Origin: Lithodes maja
Taxonomy: Eukaryota; Arthropoda; Malacostraca; Decapoda; Lithodidae
Assembly (NCBI GenBank): GCA_037953745.1
Contig: JBAKBP010006544.1
Location: forward strand, 1 to 64,000
Direction of reading: 5' to 3'
DNA length: 64,000 bases
Positions 22,298 through 32,777 of this stretch are shown here, piece by piece. Position 1 is the stretch's first letter, and each line of letters opens with the position of its first letter. The position numbers and the translations under genes are program-made. Under the pieces are notes generated by a model. That model saw only the letters and a list, made by a program, of their open reading frames with translations, had not been told where the DNA came from and ran no database searches.

Positions 22298-22652
22298 GAA
22301 GGAGGAATGACGCCTGAATCAGCGTCTGGTCAGAGATCCACACAAGTACATCCACGATATGATGGAAAGCTTATTAGATAGTTATTCTTATTTTCTTTTT
22401 GTTTTTATTTTTTTACGAAGTTTTTTCGTAGTGAGAACCCAATTCATAATGACTGAAGCCATGAGTGAGGTCGCGTGCGCTCATGATGAAGGCTCCTCAG
22501 TTTTTAAATGCTCTGCGCGGTAGATTCAAACTACGGCGGATTAGTGTTTGAAGAGGATGCCTTATGTAATAGTCATGTTCGTCAATGATTACGGGGCCAC
22601 TACTAAATATTAGGTTTTCTTTATCTCCTTACAGGAGTCAAACCTATAATTT
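22298..22652 (-). repeat. DIRS copy B right inverted terminal repeat plus extension
   Basis: Bases 22298-22607 mirror the left repeat almost exactly. The outer ~45 bases (22608-22652) have no counterpart at the left end but are repeated, inverted, in the internal complementary region. The extension contains the small hairpin CTCCTTACAGGAG. Confidence 0.85.
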
Positions 22653-22654
22653 CT

Positions 22655-25317
22655 AACAATAAATAAACCAAACAGATAACCTCATCATCCTTAACGACAT
22701 CCATCAACATACCCATATTCCTCACCAAGCCCTCTATAACCCATCATCTCCAGACATCACCTTTTGCTCCCCAGAACTCGCCCCCACAACATCCTGGAGG
22801 GTGGTCAGAACCTTAGGCTCGGACCACCTCCTGATCATTATCACCACCAAAACCAGACTCACCCCAGCTAGCCACAAACACACATACACCAATTATAAAA
22901 GAGCTAACTGGGAAGCATTCACAAATGAGACAGAACAACACTTCACAACTCTAAACAGTACACCCATCACTAACATCAACAATGCTGTACACATACTCAA
23001 TAAAACTATCCAAAACGCTGACAAGAAACACATTCCAAGAGGTAACAGAAAAAGACACAACCCCAACTTCACACAAGAAATTCAAAACCTCATCAGACAA
23101 CGCGACATACTGAAACACTCCCCAGCACCCCACACACAAGACATCACACAACAAATTCAAGCACTCAACACCCAAACTAACAACAAAATACAAGAACAAC
23201 AAAAACTAAATTGGAATAACTTCCTACAAACACTTGATCACAAAACAAACCCCCAAAAACTCTACAAAACACTAAACAGCATCACACTTTCCAACAGCAA
23301 CACAACACAATCACATGCTGCAATCACAACAACAGACTCTACTCCTTCATGTAAACAACAAGCAAACACTCTCATCAATCACTTCTCACATGTCAGCCAC
23401 CTAAAACCCTCACAAAGACGACCGACGTGTCATCCGACGTAAGAGACAATTCCCCACAGACACTGACTATACACCCTTCACTAATCACCAGACAAAGCAT
23501 ATCATCAACAATCTCAAGCACTCACCCGCCTGTGGCCTAGACAACATAAGCAACATACACCTCAGACACCTGGGACCACAAGGCATACAAGCACTCACTA
23601 ACATATCAAACTACAGCTATTCACACAACACAATACCAGACATTTGGAAGCATGGTATCATCATCACATTCCCCAAACCCAACAAAGACCCCACGCTACC
23701 CTCCTCGCACCGCCCCATCACACTCCTTTGCTCCCCTTCCAAAGTCATGGAACGCCTAGTATTACAACTAATTACACCCGACCTACCCCTAGCTCCAACA
23801 CAACATGGCTTTAGGCCACTGCACTCCACAAACACTCTTCTCACAGACCTTACACAAAGAGCTTTTGACGGCATCAACTCAGCTAGACCACCACACAGAT
23901 CACTATTAGCCACACTCGACATTAGTAAAGTCTTCGATGCCATCCCCCGCCACAACCTAACAAACAAAATCTACAACACAAACATGCACAACAACACAAA
24001 AAGGTGGCTGGCCAACTTCCTAGCAGGCAGATGTGCACACGTATCTTTTGCCGGTCAGTCATCTAAAATCAGAAACTTTCCAAACAGAGTCCCACAAGGA
24101 TCCGTCCTATCGCCCGCACTCTTCAATCTGTACATGCACGATATAACTACACCCAATACGCCCCAAATAAACTTAGCTTCCTATGCAGATGACATAACAC
24201 TCACATGCACACACCATGACCCAAAAAGAGCAACAGATCTCCTTCAACCCTATCTCAACACACTACATGGCTGGTGCACTACAAACAGACTTAATCTAGC
24301 CCCAGCCAAATCCACCTCAACCCTGCTCACAAGCTGGACAGGAGAACACGAATACATCCCTCAACTCACCATAAACAACACACCCCTAACACATACACAC
24401 AAAATCCTAGGAGTAATATATGATACTCATATGACATTCAAACAGCACACCACAAACATTAAAAAGAAACTGACACCCAGACTTAACGCCCTCAGGTCAC
24501 TTGCTCACACAAAATTTGGACACAACAAAGAAACTACCACCACAGTATATAAACAATACATAAGATCAGTGATGGAATACGCAAGCCCAGCCTGGGCTTC
24601 TAACCTAGCTGAAACACATCATAAGACCTTACAGACTATTCAAAACAAAGCCCTGAAGATCATTACAGGCTGCACAGCTACTGCACCCACAGATCACCTA
24701 CATCAAGAAACCCAAATCCTCAAAGTCAAAGACCATCTGGACATGAGAGGCACTCAATTCCTGGCAGCAGCCTCCATGAACCAAGACCACCCACTAAACT
24801 ACATGGCAACACACCCACAGACACCAAGAAATATCAAAACAACACCCAGCACACGGTATCACACACAATTATTGTCCTCTCTCCCTCCCTGCCCACCCTG
24901 AACCAACTTCCAGAAGCACATCCATACTCATATCTCTCGCCGATCCATCCACTCACTCACAGACAACACGCAGCTGCATGCACGACCTCCCGAAATCCAT
25001 CCTTCCGAATCCTCCCTTCCTCGCGAGGACAGAGTCCACCTGGCCAGGCTGAGATGCGGACACCATCCAGCTCTCCTGAGCTATCAGAAGAGACTGGATG
25101 ACTCCGTTGTCGACGCCTGCCCGGGATGTAACACAGCACCCCATACCATTAAACACATCATAGAAGACTGCATTTCACACAACCACTTTCGCCAACAACA
25201 CAATCTACACTCAATGAGAGCTCTGTGGGAAAGCCCGATCGTGGCCATGGCCTTCTTCAGGGACTCGGGGCTGTTCGGCCAGGCAGCTTAGGGAACAACA
25301 ACAACAACAACAATAAT
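22655..25317 (+). mobile_element. 5'-truncated A/C-rich LINE (Jockey-group-like)
   Basis: The element starts within the endonuclease domain, directly after DIRS copy B, and ends in GGCTGTTCGGCCAGGCAGC followed by an (AAC)n/(AAT)n tail (about 25292-25317). The sense strand is strikingly rich in A and C. A 3' fragment of the same family lies at 28579-28779, and the 5' piece at 40235-40834 has similar composition. It sits inside the piggyBac 3' region. Confidence 0.8.
22660..24901 (+). pseudogene. LINE endonuclease C-terminus and reverse transcriptase
   Basis: Up to 23442 the frame encodes the end of an AP-type endonuclease (TLGSDHLLIII) and the linker to RT. A shift near 23420 moves the reading into another frame, continuing through GLDNISNIHL, SSHRPITLLCS and the frame to 24901: QHGFRPLHSTNTLL, TLDISKVFDAIPR (motif A), VPQGSVLSPALFNLYMHDI (motif B) and SYADDITLTC (catalytic YADD). 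A C-terminal RT-linked region follows (MEYASPAWASN). No complete protein is possible: the 5' end is missing and the frame is broken. The clade is judged from motif style only. Confidence 0.8.
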
Positions 25318-25321
25318 AAAT

Positions 25322-26005
25322 AAGTGAAAATGACACTCAATAAGCCTAGGCCAGTCAAAGTGACAGTATAATAATAATAAAACTAAGTATAAGTGAAAGA
25401 GACACACACAAGTAATAATAAGTGCCTTCATAACAATATGAACAAGTGACAGTGGCACTATATATATTATTAGCTTACCTAACAATACATAAAAGGGGAA
25501 ATGACACTATCAATTATCAAAGTCCAGTGAAAGTGACACTATAATCATAATAATAATAATAAAACAAAGTAATAAGTGACAGAGACACAAATATGTTCAT
25601 GTAAATAACTTTATTGAGTGAAAATAACATAATAACTATAATAAATGACATAATAACCAATAAAACACTATCAAATCGCTTCCCGGCATAATTGCGGGTG
25701 GAGCGACGAGTGCAACTGGGCGTCGTAGCCGGGGCCGCGGTTGAGTGTTCGGACGCGCCGAGGTAAATACGCGGCAAAAGTTACCTCCACTTCCATCACC
25801 ATCACTCCGGAACCAGTTGAGCTAGAGAGCTCTACTCAACGCCATTCTACGCAGCAAGGAAAGGCGCCCATTTCTATATATGTTTGATTAATGTAGGTAA
25901 TATATTAAGCGAGATTAACCTTAGTTTACTTCTGTTGATATTCGGCCAGATCGCCCGGATACGAGCTCCGTCCTTTGGAGAGCCTGCCCGGGCCAGGAGG
26001 GTTAA
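25322..26005 (+). mobile_element. piggyBac 3' end (downstream block)
   Basis: The AAGTGAAAGTGACACT repeats resume here, followed by a GC-rich stretch, AGAGAGCTCTACTCAACGCC (shared with the piggyBac fragments at 10720 and 35330), and the terminus GGCCAGGAGGGTTAA. Two CCCGG-bearing repeats 33 bp apart lie just inside the end. Confidence 0.75.
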
Positions 26006-26389
26006 TACACTGGGTAGTTTGCTGTTATCCACAATAGCACCGGGTTTGGGGTAGTCGAGAATATTAGATTACTTTACCTGGAAGGCTCTAATAAACTAGC
26101 TTGTTGATACCCACTCAAAATAATTAGTTGTTCGTGGGTGGCTACAGTCTCGGAATTATGTCTTCGCACTGCGGTCAACTGAATCAATTCTTCAACTGTG
26201 CCCTCGATCTTTGAATCTGTTCATTTACCACTGGTGTCCAGTACAGCTCTAAACTGAGATGTCGATCCTAAAATCTTCCGCCATAGTCATACCGTTTCTC
26301 AGTGCCTTGGTGGTGGAGTGGTTGAGCATCAGAAAGGCGCCTAGGGGTAGGATGTTGTAGGGCGGTTAGTTCCTTATGGCTTGGAGAGG
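26006..26389. other. non-coding interval
   Basis: I see no ORF or repeat structure. The stretch TGGTGGAGTGGTTGAGC near 26310 resembles a tRNA A box but has no B box at proper distance. Confidence 0.6.
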
Positions 26390-26403
26390 GGTGATATACT
26401 TAC

Positions 26404-27852
26404 TTACTTTATAGTTCCATTTTCTTGATTGATTTTGCTTCTTCGCTTTTCTTCTTCTGTTGGACTTTGGAATTGGTTATGTTGATGAATAAGTTTTTTC
26501 CCTGGTGTTGGAGGGCGTGTCATCTCAATGGTAGTAACTCTGTCATAGAAAATTTTGAAGGCATTAGTGAGCCTGATTTGTTTGGCCCTGTCAGAGACAT
26601 TGAGCATACCTAGTGACTGAAGTTGTTCCTGGCCAACATGTGATCTGGGTCCTAGGTTCAGCATGAACCTAACCATTTTATTTTGAGTGACCTGAAGTTT
26701 GTGCTGTGCTGATTTAGATGATGCAGAGTACCAGGATGACACAGAATAATCAAAATGACATTGAACAAGCGCTTGGCAAAGGGTCTTTTTGGTCGCCGCT
26801 GGCAAGCATCCCACCTGTCTATACAGGTATTTTATACGTGCTGTACACTTACTCAGGATAGATTCAAAAATTGTTTCACCTGACAAACTCGAGTCCAGTT
26901 TTAGTCCGAGATATTTAACTTGTGACACTGTTGTTATAGGAATATCATTACAGTTGACCAAGAAGCCCACAATGTCTTTCAGTTTGCGTTTTGTTCCACA
27001 TAAGATGGCTTCCGTCTTGCCCAGGTGAAGAGATAGTCTATTGTCCACTAGCCATTCACTACATGATTCTAGTTCTTTGGAAAGTGTAGCGGCAATACTT
27101 ATTGGGTCTTTTCCTGAAACCAGAAGCACGCTGTCGTCAGCATACAGTAATAGTTTACACGAGACGCTCAGTTCCATGTCGTTCAAATAACAGAGAAAGA
27201 GTAAGGGACCAAGGATGCTTCCCTGCGGGACCCCACAGTTAATTGGCATAAGATCAGATATATTATCATCAATTTTGACTCTTTGTGTTCTACCACTAAG
27301 ATAAGATTTAAACCAGTTTACTGACCCAATGCCCATTGCTTGTAGTTTATTACATAGGATATCATGGTCTACTGTGTCAAACGCTTTTTGTAGATCAAGA
27401 AGAACCATACCGGTGTAGTTACCTTTAGACATTTCTTTATGAATGTGATTTGTTAAGTGGATGAGACAGTAGTCTGTCGAGTACATGCATCTGAAACCTG
27501 ATTGAAACTTATAGAATAGATAATTTTCTTTGAGGTAGTGTTCAATTTGGGTGTATGCCGCTCTTTCAAGGATTTTTGATACAATACATAATATGCTAAC
27601 TGGTCTGTAGTTGCCAACTTCTAGTTTATTTCCTTTCTTGAATAGAGGGGTTACAATAGCTTCCTTCAGTTCAGCAGGTACAGTGTTGGTGTTAATTGAC
27701 AGGTTGATGATGTGAGTTAGGGGACCTGCTATACCAATGGCTCCATCTCGTAGAAATTTGGCAGGAATTTTGTCTGGTCCTGTGCTTTTATGTACATTTA
27801 CCTGTAGGTTAGAGAGCTCGTCAAAAGTGTATTTTGGTGTAACATTTTGCAA
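26404..27852 (-). pseudogene. LINE reverse transcriptase (CR1/L2 group)
   Basis: RT motifs occur in order: STGPDKIPAKFLRDGA, NYRPVSILCIVSKILERA, FQSGFRCMYSTDYCL, VLLDLQKAFDTVDHDILC (motif A), GVPQGSILGPLLFLCYLNDM (motif B), LLLYADDSVLL (catalytic YADD), LGLKLDSSLS and the C-terminal QLQSLGMLNVSDR region. This 482-residue frame is clean across all RT motifs. It ends close to the element's 3' tail. Confidence 0.85.
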
Positions 27853-27933
27853 TCCAAATGTGTTCGGGTGTATGCCTTTATCTCTGTAGAAATTTCGAAA
27901 GGTGACCGTTGTTGTCGTGTATTTATTGAGAGG

Positions 27934-28407
27934 TTACGGTAGGTTCTGTGCAAGTGTGTTTGCTATGGAGGTGAAGTAGGTTGAAATTTGTCGTTTGTCG
28001 TGGCAAACCTGATCATTAATGTTGAGAGCAATATTAGTGTTAAACGAATCCCTTGCCTTGTTGCTGTAGCCTGTTGTTTTTAGGTGCCTCCATAGTTTCT
28101 TTGGGTTATTCTGATATTCCTCTGCCTTATTGTGGAAATAATTAGTTTTCGCTGATTTTATTTTTCTACTAAGTTTATTCCTGGCCCTGTTGAACTCATG
28201 TTTCAGACCTTGATCCTGTCTATGTTTCACTAGCCTTTTTAACAGATTGTCTCTGTGTTCCAGATGGTGTAGTATGTCATTGTTGATCCATGGGTCTGAC
28301 CTTGCTTTAATTCGTATGTCTTTCAGAGGAGCTATTTCGTCTAGGATGTTTGTGATGATGGTTCTGAAGCCAACCCATGCGTCATTAACGTTTGTACTTC
28401 CAAACAC
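27934..28407 (-). pseudogene. LINE linker region between endonuclease and RT
   Basis: This fragment (AWVGFRTIITNILDEIAPLKDIRIK, DPWINNDILHHLEHRDNLLKRLVK, LWRHLKTTG) is the basic linker typical between EN and RT in CR1/L2 LINEs. It is separated from EN by a break near 28480 and from RT near 27900. Confidence 0.65.
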
Positions 28408-28547
28408 TGGAGACCAGTCTGTATTCCATAAAATGTCCAGAAATGTATCTTTGTTGTAGTTTCTGAGTGACCTTGTTTTGATAACCTTGTGATTCTCTAG
28501 GGTAATTTTTGTGGTTTTCTGTGTGCAATATGTGACGAAGTGATCAC

Positions 28548-29477
28548 TTATCCCAGTCTGTATAACCGCTGATTGGGGCCTGGGTGGGGCTTTGGTTTCC
28601 CGGGCGTTTCCGCACCCTCCTCAGCTCCCCGCCATGGAGTGGCTTCGGTCACCCAGGCTTTATTGTGGTCGGCGGGGAGGGTTCTGTGGGGGCATTCGGT
28701 TATGGCCTTGGAATTGCTCGGGGCCTTGGGGCTGTTCGGCCAGGCAGCTTGGGGAACAACAACAACAACAACAACCCCTGATTGGGATATTTTGTCCTCT
28801 CTGTTACAGCTTATGTGGTCTAATATTGTGGCAGTGTTCTCAGAGATACGTGTGGGGGTTGTGATGAGTTGTTTGTGATTGTGCATTGTCAGTATGTGCC
28901 TATATTCTCGTACAAGCCTATTATTTCGTTGTTTGTAACACAGGTTAAAATCCCCTAGTATAATGGATTCATTCCGAGGGTCTAGCGATGACAAAGTTTG
29001 TTCAAATTTGGTCAAGAATTGTGTGTCGTCTGGTGGCCTATAGCACACCCCAATTGTGATGGGTCTTGTCCTCGGCAGGTATAGGTCGATCCACAGAGCT
29101 TCGTGATTTTCTACATGGAGGTCGGTCCTAGTTGTGTGTGTGAGGTTGTTTTTTACATACAGACATACTCCTCCCCCTTGCCTATTGCGATCATTCCTAA
29201 CCATGTTGAAACCTTGAATGTTTATTTCACCATCGTTTATACTTGAATCCAGCCAGGTTTCTGTGATTGCAATTATTGAAGCTTTGGCCTTATTAGCTAA
29301 CAAGTTTATTTCTGACAATTTATGGTACATTGATCTGGCGTTAATGTGGATAAGATGGAGCCCTTTGTTGGTGAACACTCTGTATTCATCTTTGATTTTG
29401 AATGTGTCCTGGCTGGATTCTGAGTTGTTAATACTTGGTTCATTTACATTAATATTCGGTAATAATACAAGGCACAC
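28548..29477 (-). pseudogene. LINE AP-endonuclease domain, disrupted by insertion
   Basis: Endonuclease motifs are LHLIHINARSMYHKLSEI, IIAITETWLD, GGGVCLYVKNN, IGVCYRPPDD and ILGDFNLCYK, then TILDHIS. The reading ends artificially because a LINE 3' fragment (28579-28779) was inserted before the SDHF-type motif, which follows at about 28530-28560. The domain would nick target DNA for target-primed reverse transcription. No upstream ATG was found; ORF2 may depend on readthrough from ORF1. Confidence 0.75.
28579..28779 (+). mobile_element. LINE 3' fragment inserted in another LINE
   Basis: About 200 bases end in GGCTGTTCGGCCAGGCAGC and (AAC)n, the same tail as the LINE ending at 25317. Flanks carry CTGATTGGG on both sides (about 28569-28577 and 28781-28790), a short target duplication. 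The insertion is antisense to the host LINE and splits its endonuclease. Confidence 0.8.
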
Positions 29478-30050
29478 TTATTGCATAGGTATTCCCGTTC
29501 TTCACTGTTGGTCTTCTTAGAGATGCACTTCATGTGAGCTACATTTTTACACTTTACACAGTTTTGGATCTTCTGACGTGTTATGAGAGATTCACAAACA
29601 AAACAAGTGGGTGCGCGATGTTGTACAGCTGAGTTCCTACATTTAACACATTCAACTTCGTTTATACTGTTAACGTAAGTACATCGGTTATGAACAATTT
29701 CATTACAACTGTTGCATTGTAAAAGTGTACTCCTATTGTTGAATCCAATATTACAGACTATACATAGTTTTCTCTTACTGTTTATCGTACGTCTGGAGGT
29801 GTGGTTTGGTCCGCGTCGATCAGCTGGGCGTGCAAGAGAGGGCGGGGGACACTCCCCGCGGTGGCACTGTGGTGGTTTGCTGTTGTTGTTGTTGTTGTTT
29901 TCGTTGTCCGTTGTTGCTGCTTCACTGGTGATGTGTTTGCGAGTGCTACCTGCTTTTATAGTTGTTCTTGTTGCATGTTGTGCTACTTGGGTCGCCGATA
30001 TCTGTGGTATTGATGGTACCGCTGAGGGTAGTGTTGTGTTGGTGGCGTTG
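29444..30050 (-). CDS. LINE ORF1 with PHD-like zinc fingers (5' truncated)
   Basis: After a low-complexity N-terminus (Thr/Ser/Pro, poly-Asn from a GTT repeat), two Cys/His-rich modules follow: CIVCNIGFN...CNSCNEIVHNRC...CVKC and CFVCES...CVKCKNVAHMKC...CNKC. They resemble PHD/RING-type fingers found in ORF1 proteins of CR1/L2 LINEs, thought to bind nucleic acid or partner proteins. The 3' end overlaps the endonuclease frame by about 34 bases, with ORF2 in the -1 frame. The apparent N-terminus beyond 30050 belongs to the adjoining LINE fragment. Confidence 0.7.
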
Positions 30051-30196
30051 AAGTGGTGGGAAGTATGTGGAAGATGAGAAATCTTGGAATAAAAGTAAAA
30101 AGTGCAATGTATCAAGGAATTGTTGTGCCAACAGTGATGTATGGGGCTGAGACATGGGCTCTGAAGGAAAAGGAGAGAAGAAAGCTGGATGTACTT
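30051..30196 (+). pseudogene. RTE-type LINE fragment, left half
   Basis: It encodes MWKMRNLGIKVKSAMY and VPTVMYGAETWALKEKE, RRKLDV, the region downstream of RT in RTE-like LINEs. Reading continues at 33372 (DRLRNEEIRRKVG) after a minus-strand LINE flanked by GTACTT. A few residues are missing at the join. Confidence 0.7.
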
Positions 30197-30245
30197 ACAC
30201 TAGTTGTACTTACACTAGTTATATTTGCGGGAGTGAGCATGCTCG

Positions 30246-31764
30246 TTAATTCCCGCCTCCTAAGATATGTTTGTCATACCGTGCTTTGAAACTATGCACT
30301 GATGGTGCGGACACTACTTCGGCTGGTAATTTGTTCCACCCACTAATCGAGTTGGTAGGAAATCTTTTACTTTTCAGATCAGATTTACTATTAGGCACTT
30401 TCAGTTTGTAGCTGTGACCTCTTGTTCTCTCACCTCCATCCCTCTCTATGAAGTTTTCTTGGTCGATTTTGTCAATATCTCTAACACATTTGTATATCTG
30501 AATTTGCTGTCCTCGTTTCCTTCTCTGTTCCAGTGTAGGTAGATTCAATCTCTCGAGCCTCTCTTGGTACTTCAAATTTTCCAAACCTGGGATCATCCTC
30601 GTAGCTGCTCTCTGTACCCTCTCAATTTTGTGGATATGTTTCTTCATGTGAGGAGACCACACTACAGATGCATATTCCATCCTGGGTCTTATTATTGCCG
30701 TTATTATTTGTTTCATGGTGTTTTCATTAAGATAATTGAAAGACATCCTGATATTTGCCAATAGTGCTAGTGATTCTCTCACTATCTTATTTACGTGGCT
30801 TTCCGGAGACATGTTATCCTTAAATTCTATCCCCAAGTCTTTTTCTTTTTCTGCTTTGGGAATCACTTCGTTTCCTAGTTTATAATCTTTTCTAGGTCTG
30901 TACTTGCTTTTACCCATTTCTAGAGTATTACATTTTCCTGCATTGAACTCCATATTCCATTTGATGCTCCATTCATGGATCTTTTGCAAATCTGATTGCA
31001 GTTCAAGGCAATCCTCCTGGGTTCTGATCGTTTTAAGCAGCTTAGCATCGTCCACAAACATGCTCATGTAGCTTGTTAGTCCCTCAGGTAAGTCATTTAC
31101 AAATATTAAAAACATGATTGGGGCTAGGACAGATCCTTGTGGTACTCCACTCGTAATTTGAGTCCAGTTTGACGATTTCCCCCTTACTGTTGTTCTCATC
31201 TGTCTTTCGCTAAGGTACCGATAGCTCTCCATCCATTTCAGCAGTTTGTCGCCTACTTTTCCCTCATGCTTTAATTTCCACAGCAATCTCTTGTGTGGAA
31301 CTTTGTCAAATGCCTTTTTAAAGTCTAGGTAGGCACAGTCTACCCATCCTTCCCTCTGGTCCACTGTGTTTATTACTCTAGAGTAAAAACTCAACAAGTT
31401 GCTTACACATGATCTGCCTCCTCTGAATCCAAATTGTCGGTCAGTAATTAATCTTTTGGATTCCAGGTAGTTCACCCATTTGTCCCTTATTAATCCTTCC
31501 AGAATCTTCATGAGGATGCTCAATAGTGATACAAGTCTATAATTCAGTGGTTTATCTCTGCTTCCTCCCTTAAATATAGGAATAATGTTTGCTCTTTTCC
31601 ATTCTGTAGGTACTATCCCCGTGTCCAATGATTTGGTCATTATATCATATATTGTTATACTCAGTTCCTTGGCATTTTCTTTAATAATCCAGCCTGATAC
31701 TCCGTCCGGTCCGGCGGCTTTGTTTGGATCCACCTTACTCATTTTGTCTATGAGCTCTTCTCTG
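30246..31764 (-). CDS. LINE reverse transcriptase (CR1/Rex-like)
   Basis: From NREELIDKMSKVDPNKAAGPDGVSG onward the frame holds all RT motifs: LNYRLVSLLSILMKILE, QFGFRGGRSCVSNLL, CAYLDFKKAFDKVPHKRLL (motif A), SGVPQGSVLAPIMFLIFVND (motif B) and MFVDDAKLL (catalytic FVDD, with Val instead of Ala). The C-terminus keeps RPRMEYASVVWSPH and SISGWNKLPAEVVSA. The frame is open for about 505 residues; anything upstream of 31764 belongs to the inserted TTAA element. Upstream coding continues at 32778 (VTFN). Confidence 0.85.
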
Positions 31765-31860
31765 TTAACCCGGCAAGTGCGGCAAGACTGATATAAGTTT
31801 TGCTGGTGGGCTGCGGGAAGACTTATATAATCCAAGGCCTAAAAAAAATCATTATCAGCC

Positions 31861-31901
<41 letters not shown>

Positions 31902-32777
31902 GCCCCTTGGCCATGCCAAATATCACTCCTCCACATCCCCTCCTTCCACCCCCCCCCCCCCAACCTTCAATTATCACCTTTTCTCCCTGTTATTCCCTTA
32001 TTCTTAGGTATATATTCGTGCTAACATTAGCGAGTTGCTAGCAGGGCGTGGTCATGTGTGTTACCAAGCGTGTGAAAGAGCGAGAGAGAGACTACCACGC
32101 AACAGTGTCTCTCCAGCCGTCTTAACGGCTGGCTGGCTGGCAGGCTGCCTGAGCCATACGTTATGTAACTCCCGGCCTCTATCGCCGATTTTGACCATCC
32201 AAACGCTGTTTCCACTTGTTTTATTGCTGTAACAGGTTATTACCTTTATAATCAACGTAAAATAGGCACATTTGGATAAGTATTAATGCTATTTATGGTA
32301 CATCGGGTGGATGGGACTCGTTAGCCTTGGTCGGCAACTCATCTAGGGGAGACAACCTTATACAAATCCGGGTGGATGGGACTCGTCAGCCTTGGTTGGC
32401 AACCTGTCTAGGGGAGTAAACCTGATACAAATCTGTACTGCTTACCTAAGGATAAGGCAGGTTAGTGGATGGATTAGCCGAACACCACTGTAGAAAAATA
32501 GTGCTAACAAGATACACAGAGGGCTTCTGAGTTGGACGGATCCTAAATTGAGTGGTCAATCCTGTAAGTCCTTCACTAAACTGGCTCGGGTTGTCCCTCT
32601 CACAGGGAATAGGTCCGCTTGGGGGCATTCTGTGTATGGCCACCCTCGTAAGGGGAGTAAGGCGTCCGGCAATAGATAGATAGATGGTACGATGACGATT
32701 TGAGTGTAGGAAACACTCTAAATACCTCCGCACAGGGAGGGGTGGCCACTACCCCACCTACGCAGCGGAGAGGTTAA
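31765..32777. mobile_element. TTAA-flanked MITE (family 2), copy 1
   Basis: It is bounded by TTAA at 31765-31768 and 32774-32777. The left end is TTAACCCGGCAAGTGCGG, with subterminal direct repeats 34 bp apart (31778 and 31812). It includes a long T-run (about 31866-31899) and the segment CATCCAAACGCTGTTT, shared inverted with the copy at 42825-43431. A duplicated GGGTGGATGGGACTCGT unit (32310 and about 32370) and a SINE lie near the right end. The insertion interrupts a LINE ORF exactly at a TTAA. Confidence 0.8.
32437..32686 (+). mobile_element. SINE-like element with (GATA)n tail, copy 2
   Basis: This is nearly identical to 9833-10082, from GCTTACCTAAGG to GGCAATAGATAGATAGATG. A short GTAC occurs on both sides, too short to prove a target duplication. 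Confidence 0.75.

Larger units (their letters stand above)
14305..22652 (+). mobile_element. DIRS1-like retrotransposon, copy B, structurally complete
   Basis: This 8.35-kb element has a left inverted terminal repeat at 14305-14614, a right one at about 22298-22607, a right-end extension to 22652, and an internal complementary region at 22118-22225 that pairs with both ends. Inside lie a ~1.8-kb leader, Gag, RT, a shortened RNase H and a tyrosine recombinase. There is no target-site duplication, as expected for DIRS. It sits in the 3' region of the piggyBac element. Gag has a frameshift, and about 99 codons are missing from RNase H, so it is probably not autonomous. Confidence 0.92.
11293..26005 (+). 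mobile_element. piggyBac transposon, split by DIRS copy B and a LINE
   Basis: The left end is TTAACCCTTCCAGCCCGGG (TTAA 11293-11296). The right end, read in reverse, is TTAACCCTCCTGGCCCGGG (TTAA 26002-26005). This gives matching inverted termini and the TTAA target duplication diagnostic of piggyBac. The transposase (about 11485-14159) is followed by a 3' region of repeats built on AAGTGAAAGTGACACT, which stops at 14304 where DIRS copy B begins and resumes at 25322 after the LINE. Subterminal direct repeats GCCCGGGTGTCC lie at 11305 and 11349. Without insertions the element would be about 3.7 kb. Confidence 0.8.
26390..30050 (-). mobile_element. CR1/L2-group LINE with PHD-type ORF1
   Basis: Read on the minus strand, this has a zinc-finger ORF1, an endonuclease and RT, then a short tail of AAGT units at 26390-26405. 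It is interrupted by a small LINE 3' fragment (28579-28779), and its 5' end abuts an RTE-type fragment at 30051. ORF2 has at least two further frame breaks (around 28480 and 27900), so the copy is dead. Confidence 0.8.

Noticed and set aside
14160..25470. 14160-14304 and 25322-25470 as a long target-site duplication around DIRS copy B
   Set aside because: They differ too much for a fresh duplication, the unit also recurs near 25530, and DIRS elements make no such duplications. Old tandem repeats fit better.
26300..26350. Possible tRNA gene (TGGTGGAGTGGTTGAGC)
   Set aside because: Only an A-box-like string; no B box or cloverleaf at the right distance.
28573..28878. Plus-strand ORFs with poly-Thr, poly-Asn or poly-Gln
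   Set aside because: They arise from the (AAC)n tail of the inserted LINE fragment.
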